DNA of 31,952 nucleotides from QNZT01 sp964573205 (GTDB lineage Bacteria; Campylobacterota; Campylobacteria; Campylobacterales; QNZT01), in the NCBI GenBank assembly GCA_964573205.1, contig CAZNIT010000051.1, forward strand, positions 1 to 31,952, in the 5' to 3' direction. The notes beneath the pieces were generated by a model. It was not told where the DNA came from. It did not search any database and saw only the letters and a list, made by a program, of their open reading frames with translations. The first letter of the stretch is position 1, and the number at the start of each line of letters is the position of its first letter. Of this stretch, positions 22,183 through 29,533 are shown piece after piece. The translations under genes were made by a program, and so were the position numbers.

Positions 22183-23202
22183 ATGTCAGAGGCGTTAACA
22201 GCTGAGTTATTATCGATTATACAAAAAAGTTTCCCGTTGAGCAGATATCCGTACGAAAAGATAGCTAAGATGCTCGATGTAAGTGAAGATGAGATATTAA
22301 AGACGCTGAAAGAGCAGAAAAGAGAATCGATTATCAGGCAGATCTCTCCTATTTACGATACGAAAAGACTCGGCTACAGCTCTTCACTAGTCGCGTTTAT
22401 GGTGGAGGAAGAGGATATCGACAAGGCTGTGGAGGTTATAAATTCTCATCCCGGAGTTTCGCACAATTACGAAAGAGATCATGATTTCAACATCTGGTTT
22501 ACGCTTGCGGTTTCGCCTCAGTCTAAATTGGGACTTGAGAAGACGGTGGAGTTGATGGCTAAAAAGAGCGGGGCGAAAGACTCGATTATTCTTCCGACTC
22601 TGAAAATGTTTAAAATAGCCGTGAAGTTGGATACGACCGGAAAGGATGCCAAAAAAGAGAAGGTTACAAGAAGAGAGTTCAAAGAGATGGAGCTTACGCC
22701 GTTTCATCATAATATAATAAGAAAAACGCAATACGACCTTCCGATATGTCATGAACCCTTCGCAGAGATAGTGGAGAGTGAAAACATCTCTTACGATACG
22801 CTTTTTAAGACTTTGAACGAATTGAAAAACGCCGGCGTCATGAGGCGCTTTGCCGCTATTTTAAATCATAGAAAAGCCGGTTTTAACGCCAATGCGATGG
22901 TGGTTTGGGATGTTGATGCGGATAAGGGAGAGAGCATAGGTAAAAAAGCGGCTGAGTTTTCGGCCGTGAGTCACTGTTATCTTCGTCCAAAATATAAAAA
23001 TTGGCCATATAATCTCTTTACGATGGTTCACGGAAAAACGACGGATGAGACTAACGCCGTCATAGAGTCCATAGCTCGAGAGATAGAACATAAAAGCAAA
23101 AGACCGCTATACTCAACGAGAGAGTTTAAAAAGGTGCGCATCAAATACTATACGCCTGAATTTGAGCGCTGGGAAAATGAAATGAGCGGAGAGACAAGAT
23201 GA
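22183..23202 (+). CDS. Fused AhbA-AhbB / NirDL-type siroheme decarboxylase
   Basis: 339 residues made of two Lrp/AsnC-fold halves, each a winged helix plus a RAM-like domain. The first half (about 1-155) has SRYPYEKIAKMLDVSEDEIL and HNYERDHDFNIWFTLAV, typical of AhbA/NirD. The second (about 170-335) has MRRFAAILNHRKAGFNANAM, VWDV, and CYLRPKYKNWPYNLFTMVHG, typical of AhbB/NirL. These enzymes decarboxylate siroheme to didecarboxysiroheme, on the way to haem d1 of cytochrome cd1 nitrite reductase or to haem b by the alternative route. Databases often mislabel them as AsnC regulators, but the His- and Tyr-rich active-site strings argue for the enzyme. No other nir or ahb gene is in the window. 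Four-base overlap with the next gene. Confidence 0.83.
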   Translation: MSEALTAELLSIIQKSFPLSRYPYEKIAKMLDVSEDEILKTLKEQKRESIIRQISPIYDTKRLGYSSSLVAFMVEEEDIDKAVEVINSHPGVSHNYERDHDFNIWFTLAVSPQSKLGLEKTVELMAKKSGAKDSIILPTLKMFKIAVKLDTTGKDAKKEKVTRREFKEMELTPFHHNIIRKTQYDLPICHEPFAEIVESENISYDTLFKTLNELKNAGVMRRFAAILNHRKAGFNANAMVVWDVDADKGESIGKKAAEFSAVSHCYLRPKYKNWPYNLFTMVHGKTTDETNAVIESIAREIEHKSKRPLYSTREFKKVRIKYYTPEFERWENEMSGETR

Positions 23203-23594
23203 ATACTTTTTTAGAATTAGAGGCCGGTAATCTTTCGATTGCCTTCTTTTTTCTCGTTATTGCGATAATCGTAGCTACCAGGCCTTTTGTGAGAAGCAAT
23301 GTAAAAAAGTTCGTTCTTTTTACCACGATAAGCGTTTTTGCCCTGCTTATAGCCGGACATTATAAAATTACGATCGATCGTATGCAAAGCGTAAAAGAGG
23401 CTTTTGAAGCCGGCAAAGAGGTGGAGTGCGAAAGCAGAATGAACAGAAAAGCTGCACAATCGGTCATAGTCAGTAAAAAACTCGGTTGGAAACTTGAAAA
23501 TGCGGAGTTTAGCAATCCTGGTTATTCCAGAAAATTTCACAGTTCTCGTTGTATTTTGAAGGTAAAACCGAAAATCGATTTACCTAAAAAATAA
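23199..23594 (+). CDS. Two-TM membrane protein coupled to siroheme decarboxylase gene
   Basis: 131 residues with two hydrophobic segments (about 13-28 and 37-53) and a C-terminal soluble domain from about 58 that holds two cysteines (77 and 118) and His114 near the second. The ATG overlaps the previous stop as ATGA, so translation is coupled. The tail EFSNPGYSRKFHSSRCIL and basic KVKPKIDLPKK end is not a family I know. A link to haem or cytochrome assembly is suggested only by the operon. Confidence 0.7.
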   Translation: MNTFLELEAGNLSIAFFFLVIAIIVATRPFVRSNVKKFVLFTTISVFALLIAGHYKITIDRMQSVKEAFEAGKEVECESRMNRKAAQSVIVSKKLGWKLENAEFSNPGYSRKFHSSRCILKVKPKIDLPKK

Positions 23595-23608
23595 AGCCGT
23601 TTTAGTTT

Positions 23609-23637
23609 AAGAGTTCCTCTTTTTAAGATGAACTCTT
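23609..23637. terminator. Possible terminator between convergent genes
   Basis: AAGAGTTC (23609-23616) and GAACTCTT (23630-23637) form an 8-bp stem with a 13-base loop containing CTCTTTTT. It overlaps the last codons of the acyltransferase fusion gene. No long T-run follows on either strand, so confidence is low. Confidence 0.3.
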
Positions 23638-26600
23638 TGGGCTCAATTTCAAAGCTATCGATTTGGCTTTTTTCAGATCGGTTTTGCCGCTTCCGAGTTT
23701 TGGCATCTCTTCGAGATAAAAATAGGCCGAAGGTCTCATAAGCGGATTTAGATTGCTTTTGTCGATGAGGTCTTTTAACTCTTTTTTATCTATTTCGCCG
23801 TGATAAAGAAGAACTATCTTTTCTCCTTTTTTTGAGTCGGGCACTCCTGCCGCGACTATATCGATATCTTCCGGAATAATTTTTCGTATCTCCTCTTCGA
23901 CGCCTCCTAGCGAAACCATCTCGCCGCCTATTTTTACGAACCTCGAGTATCTATCGACTATCGTTAAAAAGCCGTCTTCGTCCAGCTTGCCTTTATCGCC
24001 CGTTATATACCATCTAACGCCGTCGATCTCTTTTATCACTTCAGCCGTCTTTTTCGGATCTTTTAGATATCCTTTCATAACTTGCGTTCCGCCTATTAGC
24101 ACCATTCCTTCCTCACCTACAGGTAATTCTTCAAATGTATCCGGATCGGTAATTTTTAAAGAGGAACCGGGAAAGGGCATGCCGACCGTTCCGATTTTAT
24201 TTCCTATTTGAAGATGCCAAAAGTCGGTATTAAGAACATCGGGGATATTTGCCGAAATTCCGGGAGTAGTCTCCGTCGTACCGTACGCTTCGTAGATTAC
24301 GAGACCGAATTTCTTTTTGAAAGCTTCTCTTATGTCGGTTGAGAGTTTCTCCGCTCCCGCGACTACGAAACTGATACTCTCGAACATAAGAGGATGAAGT
24401 TTTTTGCTTTTTGCATATATCCTAAAAAAGGTGGATGTTCCAAAAAGTACCGTTCCTCTGTATTTTGCCGCAAGTTTTCCGACACTCTCGGCATCCGTGG
24501 GATCGGGTTGACAAACAAACGCCACCCCCTCGAGTAGAGGAGCGAGTGTAGCCACCGTCAATCCGAACGAATGAAAGATAGGCAGCGTAGCCATAATCAC
24601 GTCATCTTCCTTAAAATTTAAAAGATTGGTAAATTGCTTGATGTTCGCCATAAAATTTTTGTGAGTCAGCTCTATCCCTTTTGGAGAGCCTTCGCTTCCG
24701 CTGCTGAATAAAATAGCCGCGGTTTCGTTTAAATCACAAGGTTTTAAGAAGATTTTCTCCAGTAAGAAGCCGGGCAGAACTTTCATCAACGCCCAGTTTT
24801 TAAGGATCGTGCTTTTTTTGATTTTGAGTTTCAAATCTTCTACATATACGACGTTTACATCTTTCAAAACCTCTTCTATATCCATACCTTTGGCTTTTAG
24901 TTTCGTTAGAAATTGTTTTGAAGTATAAACGGTTTTTATATCGGCTAGAGTTATCGCATGAGCAATAGAGAGATTGTTTGCGGTATAGTTTAAATTTACC
25001 ACGGTTTTTGCCAGGCTCAAAGTAGCTAGATTTACGATGACGCCCCCGGCGGAAGTCGGCAAGACTATTCCTATATTTTGCTCCTCTTGGGAGATCTCCT
25101 CTATTTTTTGAGCAAAAGCGAAAACTACCGCGGCTAATTTGTGATTGCTAAGTTTAGTTCCGGTTGCATCGGCAACGCAAAGCTTTTCTCCTTGAATTTT
25201 AGCCATTCTCAGCCAACTGTAATGAAGAGGTTGGAGTCTGTCTATATATTTACTCCAAGACTCTATTTGAAGTTCGAATATCGCTTTTTTCAACATCCCC
25301 GCATTTGTATTCGACGGCATAGGTTTGCCGAAAGAGACGCCGATATCTCTCTCTCTTAAGGATACATTGTATTTAAGTTTTTCTCTAGCAAAAGAGAATC
25401 TACTCCCCCATAGACCTCTTATATAAAAGGGGATGATTGGTACATCTATATCTTTGTCTTTGCATATTAGTTCGAATCCTTTTTGAAATTTACCCAGATG
25501 ACCGTTTCGTGTGATTGCCCCTTCGGGGAAAAGCGCTACTATTTTTCCCTCTTCCAATTTCCTCTTTACGGCGTTGAAAGAGTCTTTACTGGCTCTTGCG
25601 GAGATCGGAATAACGCCGAAAAATTTGAAAAATGGCTTTAAATACCACTTTTGGTATATACTTCTTTCCATAACAAAACTAACTCTTCTGGGACTGGCGA
25701 TGGAGAGAATGATCCAGTCGATATAGCTTACATGATTTCCAAGAAGTAAAGCTGCGCCATCTTTTGGGAAGTTCTCGACTCCGGACAATCTAAGATGGTA
25801 TCGAAAAAGAGCGATGATTTTAAAGATCAGTCTTAACAGAAATTGAGGTAGCGTGACAAATGCGTAAAGCGCTCCTAGTGAGACTATGAATATAAGTATT
25901 TTAAAAAGCGTGTCGGTACCTAATCCGTTTAATGCACTAAACATCGTTAAAACTAGGAAAATCAACATAAACCAGTTTTGGACGAAGTTGCTTGTTGCCA
26001 TGACCCGTCCTAATTCATGAGCTTTTGCGCGGTATTGGATTAGGGCGTTTAATACGACTATCAAAAAACCGCCGAATATTCCGAAAATTAAAAACTCCGC
26101 CCCCAGAAGATAGATATTCGAAGTTTTCGTTATGGCATAAATTACAAACGCGATTCCGATTGCGCCTATTGGAATCAATCCTGTTTCTATATATTTTTCG
26201 GAAAGTTTTGCCGTAAGAACGGAACCTACGGCGATTCCCAAACCGGCAAGAGCCATTATCGATTGTGCGACGATCGTATTTGTTTCGTTACTCACCTCTT
26301 TTAAGTGAACGCCGAATATGGCGAGTACGACTTGAGCGACACCGAAAAAGATGCCAAGACCGACGATACTCTCCATTATGACTCTATTTGAAAGGGCGAT
26401 AGAAAAGTTCTCTTTTAGATATCCGAGTTTTAAATATTTTTGTTTGTCGAATTTTAAGTTTTTATCTCCATTTAAAAATGTGGGTATTTTTTTCGTTAGT
26501 TTTACCTGAAATGCCGCAAGCGTTATCAATATAAGTGCGATTGGCCAGACTTGAGAGAGTATTTGATCCGCGGAGGTATGCGTTGAGTCGATAAGAGATT

Positions 26601-27087
26601 CAAATAGTAGAGAAAATAGCACGGAACTGATTAAAATCGCCAAGATAGTAACCGCTTGAACGATACCGTTTCCTTCCGTCAGATGATCTTTGCCGAACAT
26701 CTCTTTTATAAGTCCGTATTTTGCCGGTGAAAAAATTGCACTTTGAGCCGCGAGTAAAAATGTCAAAAAGAGAGCGGTTTTGAACATTCCGAAGAAGTAA
26801 GATAGAGCGATCAAAACGGTTATAAACAGCGCTATTTTCGAAGAGTGGTGTAAAACTTTACTTTTTGAAAATCTGTCGCTCAAAAATCCGGCGGGTGTAA
26901 AGAGCATGATAAAAGGCAGTAGTATCAAAGCGTTTACAAAAGCTGTTAAAACTATTTGAGTTGTACCCTCATACACTTTAAAGATCGTATTTTGAAGGAT
27001 GATTTTATCACCAAGATCAACAATAGCGTTTAAAAATATGACGAAGATGTAGGGCAGGGCGCCTTCTATTTTCAAAAGCTTTTTCAT
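23623..27087 (-). CDS. LplT-PlsC-Aas fusion: lysophospholipid flippase / acyltransferase / acyl-ACP synthetase
   Basis: 1154 residues in three parts. Residues about 1-420 are an MFS transporter of the LplT type with about 12 hydrophobic segments (TPAGFLSDRFSKSK loop; IFSPAKYGLIKEMF). Residues about 430-600 are a PlsC acyltransferase with NHVSYID (His452, Asp457) and FPEGAITRNG near 520-528. Residues about 635-1154 are an AMP-forming acyl-ligase, with SSGSEGSPKG at 795-804 (the Aas form of the P-loop), YGTTETTPG, and ITGDKGKLDEDGF. In E. coli LplT and Aas are separate; together they import lysophospholipid and re-acylate it with ACP-bound fatty acid. The single-chain form is known in other bacteria. 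ATG overlaps the MerR stop as ATGA, so it is probably regulated with it. Confidence 0.9.
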   Translation of the reverse strand: MKKLLKIEGALPYIFVIFLNAIVDLGDKIILQNTIFKVYEGTTQIVLTAFVNALILLPFIMLFTPAGFLSDRFSKSKVLHHSSKIALFITVLIALSYFFGMFKTALFLTFLLAAQSAIFSPAKYGLIKEMFGKDHLTEGNGIVQAVTILAILISSVLFSLLFESLIDSTHTSADQILSQVWPIALILITLAAFQVKLTKKIPTFLNGDKNLKFDKQKYLKLGYLKENFSIALSNRVIMESIVGLGIFFGVAQVVLAIFGVHLKEVSNETNTIVAQSIMALAGLGIAVGSVLTAKLSEKYIETGLIPIGAIGIAFVIYAITKTSNIYLLGAEFLIFGIFGGFLIVVLNALIQYRAKAHELGRVMATSNFVQNWFMLIFLVLTMFSALNGLGTDTLFKILIFIVSLGALYAFVTLPQFLLRLIFKIIALFRYHLRLSGVENFPKDGAALLLGNHVSYIDWIILSIASPRRVSFVMERSIYQKWYLKPFFKFFGVIPISARASKDSFNAVKRKLEEGKIVALFPEGAITRNGHLGKFQKGFELICKDKDIDVPIIPFYIRGLWGSRFSFAREKLKYNVSLRERDIGVSFGKPMPSNTNAGMLKKAIFELQIESWSKYIDRLQPLHYSWLRMAKIQGEKLCVADATGTKLSNHKLAAVVFAFAQKIEEISQEEQNIGIVLPTSAGGVIVNLATLSLAKTVVNLNYTANNLSIAHAITLADIKTVYTSKQFLTKLKAKGMDIEEVLKDVNVVYVEDLKLKIKKSTILKNWALMKVLPGFLLEKIFLKPCDLNETAAILFSSGSEGSPKGIELTHKNFMANIKQFTNLLNFKEDDVIMATLPIFHSFGLTVATLAPLLEGVAFVCQPDPTDAESVGKLAAKYRGTVLFGTSTFFRIYAKSKKLHPLMFESISFVVAGAEKLSTDIREAFKKKFGLVIYEAYGTTETTPGISANIPDVLNTDFWHLQIGNKIGTVGMPFPGSSLKITDPDTFEELPVGEEGMVLIGGTQVMKGYLKDPKKTAEVIKEIDGVRWYITGDKGKLDEDGFLTIVDRYSRFVKIGGEMVSLGGVEEEIRKIIPEDIDIVAAGVPDSKKGEKIVLLYHGEIDKKELKDLIDKSNLNPLMRPSAYFYLEEMPKLGSGKTDLKKAKSIALKLSPKSSS

Positions 27088-27647
27088 TTTCGTTCCTTGT
27101 TTACGTTCGCCGCCACTCTTTTTTTATGTTCTTGAAGCGTTGCGCGGTTAAAGATAAAAGGTTTTAGTGTAAGTATGATATCGAATATCACTTTTTGCAG
27201 TTCATTGTTTTTATTTTTTGTTTTTGAACTTAAGAGTTTGGCTCCCGTCTCGTACTCCAGTTTCGCAAGCTCTTTCGCGCACTTTTGGTAAGCCTCAAAA
27301 AGATTTTCGTCTATACCCATCTCTTTTGCTAATTTTGCTATCTTTTTGGCCTCTCTTTCACCGTTTTTATTCTGCATCGCTTTTAGATAACCGATGATAA
27401 TATCGCTATCGCTGTCAAAATCGATGTTGTTGTCGTTTAGAATCTCTTTGATATGTGAGATAGAGTAGCCTAGGGTCTCTTGAAAATATTTTATAAATTC
27501 CAGTATTTTCAATGTTTTTTCATCATATAGGTGCACGTTTGGTTTCGGTTTGTGAGGTTGAGGGAGTAGTCCCTCTTTGACGTAGTATAAGATTGTAGAT
27601 TTGCTTATACCGCTTTTTGCGGTAAGTTCGGACATTTTAAATCTCAT
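27084..27647 (-). CDS. MerR-family transcriptional regulator
   Basis: 187 residues. N-terminal MerR winged helix: MRFKMSELTAKSGISKSTIL, YYVKEGLLPQP, VHLYDEKTLKILEFIKYFQ and GYSISHIKEIL (about 1-68). It continues into a long helical dimerisation region and a C-terminal effector part, rich in Lys and Glu, without the paired Cys of metal sensors. Such Cys-less members bind small molecules or drugs, and here a lipid-related signal would fit the downstream gene. AAAAGGAG precedes the ATG. It is translationally coupled to the acyltransferase fusion, and its own promoter carries a dyad in the usual MerR position. Confidence 0.9.
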   Translation of the reverse strand: MRFKMSELTAKSGISKSTILYYVKEGLLPQPHKPKPNVHLYDEKTLKILEFIKYFQETLGYSISHIKEILNDNNIDFDSDSDIIIGYLKAMQNKNGEREAKKIAKLAKEMGIDENLFEAYQKCAKELAKLEYETGAKLLSSKTKNKNNELQKVIFDIILTLKPFIFNRATLQEHKKRVAANVNKERK

Positions 27648-27674
27648 GACGACTCCTTTTGTTCGGATATCGTC

Positions 27675-27703
27675 ATGATACTTTTTTATTTATAAAGTGT
27701 CAA
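27675..27703 (-). promoter_or_regulatory. MerR gene promoter with embedded dyad operator
   Basis: Minus strand: perfect -35 TTGACA (27703-27698), 17-base spacer, -10 TATCAT (27680-27675), 28 bases before the ATG. Across the spacer lie half-sites GACACTTT and AAAGTATC, separated by nine bases (27701-27677) and complementary at 7 of 8 positions. The place between -35 and -10 is where MerR proteins bind. Self-regulation is inferred. Confidence 0.6.
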
Positions 27704-27716
27704 GTGTTGCTTTATG

Positions 27717-29324
27717 CTATTGTTTATTTATGATCAATTCATCGGCTATGAAGTCACCTACGGTAACGGAAGCCGTTTTGTTTTCGTCGATACCTTCGAT
27801 CGTTACGGTCGTCCATCCGTTACAATCCGTCCGGGATGCCGTTGTAGTTCCAAAGACTTGCGGACCGGCTAGTTTCGGTTGTTCGAGATAGACGTTTTGT
27901 GCCGGAGTGTTTTCTATGCCGTTTAACATCATCTTGAATCTGATATCACAGTATGAGCCTGTGTCTTTATAGTCACAGGTGAGTGTATATTGTGTTAATC
28001 CAAGACCTGTTAGCGTTACTTTTCTGGAGATGCCTATATGTTTGTTTTCCAGTTGAGCATTCGCATAGATAAACACCGATTTTCCTACCATCGCCGGCAC
28101 ATATCTTAGCTCCGCATAAGCTACGCCGTCTTTAACTTCCGTAATTTCAAATGATGAGGCGGCGGCGTTCATTAGTGTCTGGCTGCACTCGTCGTAACGA
28201 TATTCGTTTCCTATCGCGAAGCTGACATTGTCGATCGAGCTTGTTTTGTCCGTAGTTATTAAAGATACGCTGTTGTCCGTAAAATCCAAATCTTTTATAT
28301 CCCAACCTCCGAGATTTTCCGGTTTGTATTGGTTTTCGTTTGCAAGCAGTACGAGAGTATCGTCCGTAGTTATGGGATCGTCCAGTAGATCTATCGTGTA
28401 GGGAAACGTAAATTTGGCGTTGTTTTTGTCGAAAGTTCCGCGGTCGTCGTAAAAATAGATAGGATCTTCGCTTTTTATGATATCGCGGAGAGTATATCGA
28501 TCGTTCTTGTTGAAAACGGTATTTCTAAAGGCGTTTGAGTATAGTTTGGGATTGTTTATAACCCCGGTAGAAATACTTGTGCCGTCTTTTGCTTTATTTC
28601 CATAACTATCGACTACATGAATTACGAATCTATCTATAAAAAGACCGTTTTCGAATCTGGTGCCGATGGGTACGATTGCCATACTTGAACTTTTATTTTT
28701 TTCGATAACAAGAGGAATTTTCAACTCATAGTCGGAAACCTCTTCATCTTTTAGTTTTATTTTCGCTTTAAAAACCAAATTTGTCGTACCGGATAACTTG
28801 TTTATTTTAATGGCTACGTTGTCGGAAGCTTTTATAGACTCTTTGGGAATGGTATAGATAGGTCCTTGTTCGCCCGTATAAGTGATGAAGTTGAAATATT
28901 TACCCTCGGTAGCGTTTCTCTCTTCCGCTTCGAGAGTGATGGAGTCTATGATAGCGACATTTGCCGGCGAGTTCGTGTAGATATTGGTAATATCAAAGTA
29001 AATTTGACCGATCTCTTCGGTTGAATAAAATCCTTTTTGATTATATGCGTCCGAAAAGCTGAGACTTACTCGGTATGCATTTTTAGCGTCTATCTTTATC
29101 TCGCCGACGGTTGTGTTTTCGTCGCTTGTTATCGTTCCGCCGGTATTTGGAGCCTCTTGTGACTGGTTTTGTTCAGGGGTGTCGATATTCGGAGCAGTTT
29201 GGGGATTTTGTAAAGCCGCTCTTGATAGTTCGTCCTCAAAATCTCTTACCGATGTTTCACAGCCGGTTGTTAAAACGATCGCCGTAAGTGACAAGGTCAA
29301 TAGTAGTTTTTTATGAATATTCAT
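27717..29324 (-). CDS. Large lipoprotein of unknown function
   Basis: 535 residues with signal peptide MNIHKKLLLTLSLTAIVLTT and lipobox TTGC (Cys22), then a Gln/Asn/Thr/Pro/Glu-rich linker to about residue 75 (PEQNQSQEAPNTGG). The rest looks like several all-beta, Ig-like domains: AYRVSLSFSDAYNQKG, TNLVFKAKIKLKDEE, FVIHVVDSYGNKAKDGTSIS (an invasin/Big-1-like phrase), DDTLVLLANENQ, and a C-terminal part with four or more cysteines (near YDECSQTL, LTCDY, YCDIRFK, DCNGWTTVTIEG) that could pair. No enzyme motif seen. Ribosome site TAGGAGA precedes the ATG. Monocistronic, with a sigma-28-like promoter. A surface-exposed adhesin or structural lipoprotein is the best guess. Confidence 0.75.
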   Translation of the reverse strand: MNIHKKLLLTLSLTAIVLTTGCETSVRDFEDELSRAALQNPQTAPNIDTPEQNQSQEAPNTGGTITSDENTTVGEIKIDAKNAYRVSLSFSDAYNQKGFYSTEEIGQIYFDITNIYTNSPANVAIIDSITLEAEERNATEGKYFNFITYTGEQGPIYTIPKESIKASDNVAIKINKLSGTTNLVFKAKIKLKDEEVSDYELKIPLVIEKNKSSSMAIVPIGTRFENGLFIDRFVIHVVDSYGNKAKDGTSISTGVINNPKLYSNAFRNTVFNKNDRYTLRDIIKSEDPIYFYDDRGTFDKNNAKFTFPYTIDLLDDPITTDDTLVLLANENQYKPENLGGWDIKDLDFTDNSVSLITTDKTSSIDNVSFAIGNEYRYDECSQTLMNAAASSFEITEVKDGVAYAELRYVPAMVGKSVFIYANAQLENKHIGISRKVTLTGLGLTQYTLTCDYKDTGSYCDIRFKMMLNGIENTPAQNVYLEQPKLAGPQVFGTTTASRTDCNGWTTVTIEGIDENKTASVTVGDFIADELIINKQ

Positions 29325-29358
29325 ATTTAGATTCTCCTAAAGTGTGCTATTGGAGTTA

Positions 29359-29385
29359 ATATCGACTTTAAGAGAAAAAATTTAA
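29359..29385 (-). promoter_or_regulatory. Sigma-28 (FliA)-like promoter for the large lipoprotein
   Basis: Minus strand: TTAAATTT (29385-29378), 11 bases, GTCGATAT (29366-29359), against TAAAGTTT-N11-GCCGATAA (6 of 8 for each box), about 34 bases before the ATG at 29324. It closely resembles the element at 8130-8156. Motif-based only. Confidence 0.42.
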
Positions 29386-29478
29386 CGATTTGAGCTTTTT
29401 GGAGATAAATTTACATTTGTAACCTAATTTAAATCTCTATTTTTATATAAAATAAGAGTAGTTTTATCCTTGTTTATG

Positions 29479-29506
29479 TTAAAAAGTGTCAATCTTATAT
29501 TATAAT
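29479..29506 (+). promoter_or_regulatory. Promoter for the M3 oligopeptidase gene
   Basis: TTAAAA (29479-29484), 16-base spacer, perfect TATAAT (29501-29506), 27 bases before the ATG at 29534. The -35 is weak. Confidence 0.45.
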
Positions 29507-29533
29507 AGTCCAAAAATTTAAAAGAGAGCGATT

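Noticed and set aside
22183..23202. Annotation of the two-domain AsnC-like protein as a transcriptional regulator
   Set aside because: The HNYERDHDFNIWFT and CYLRPKYKNWPYNLF motifs belong to siroheme decarboxylases rather than Lrp/AsnC regulators.
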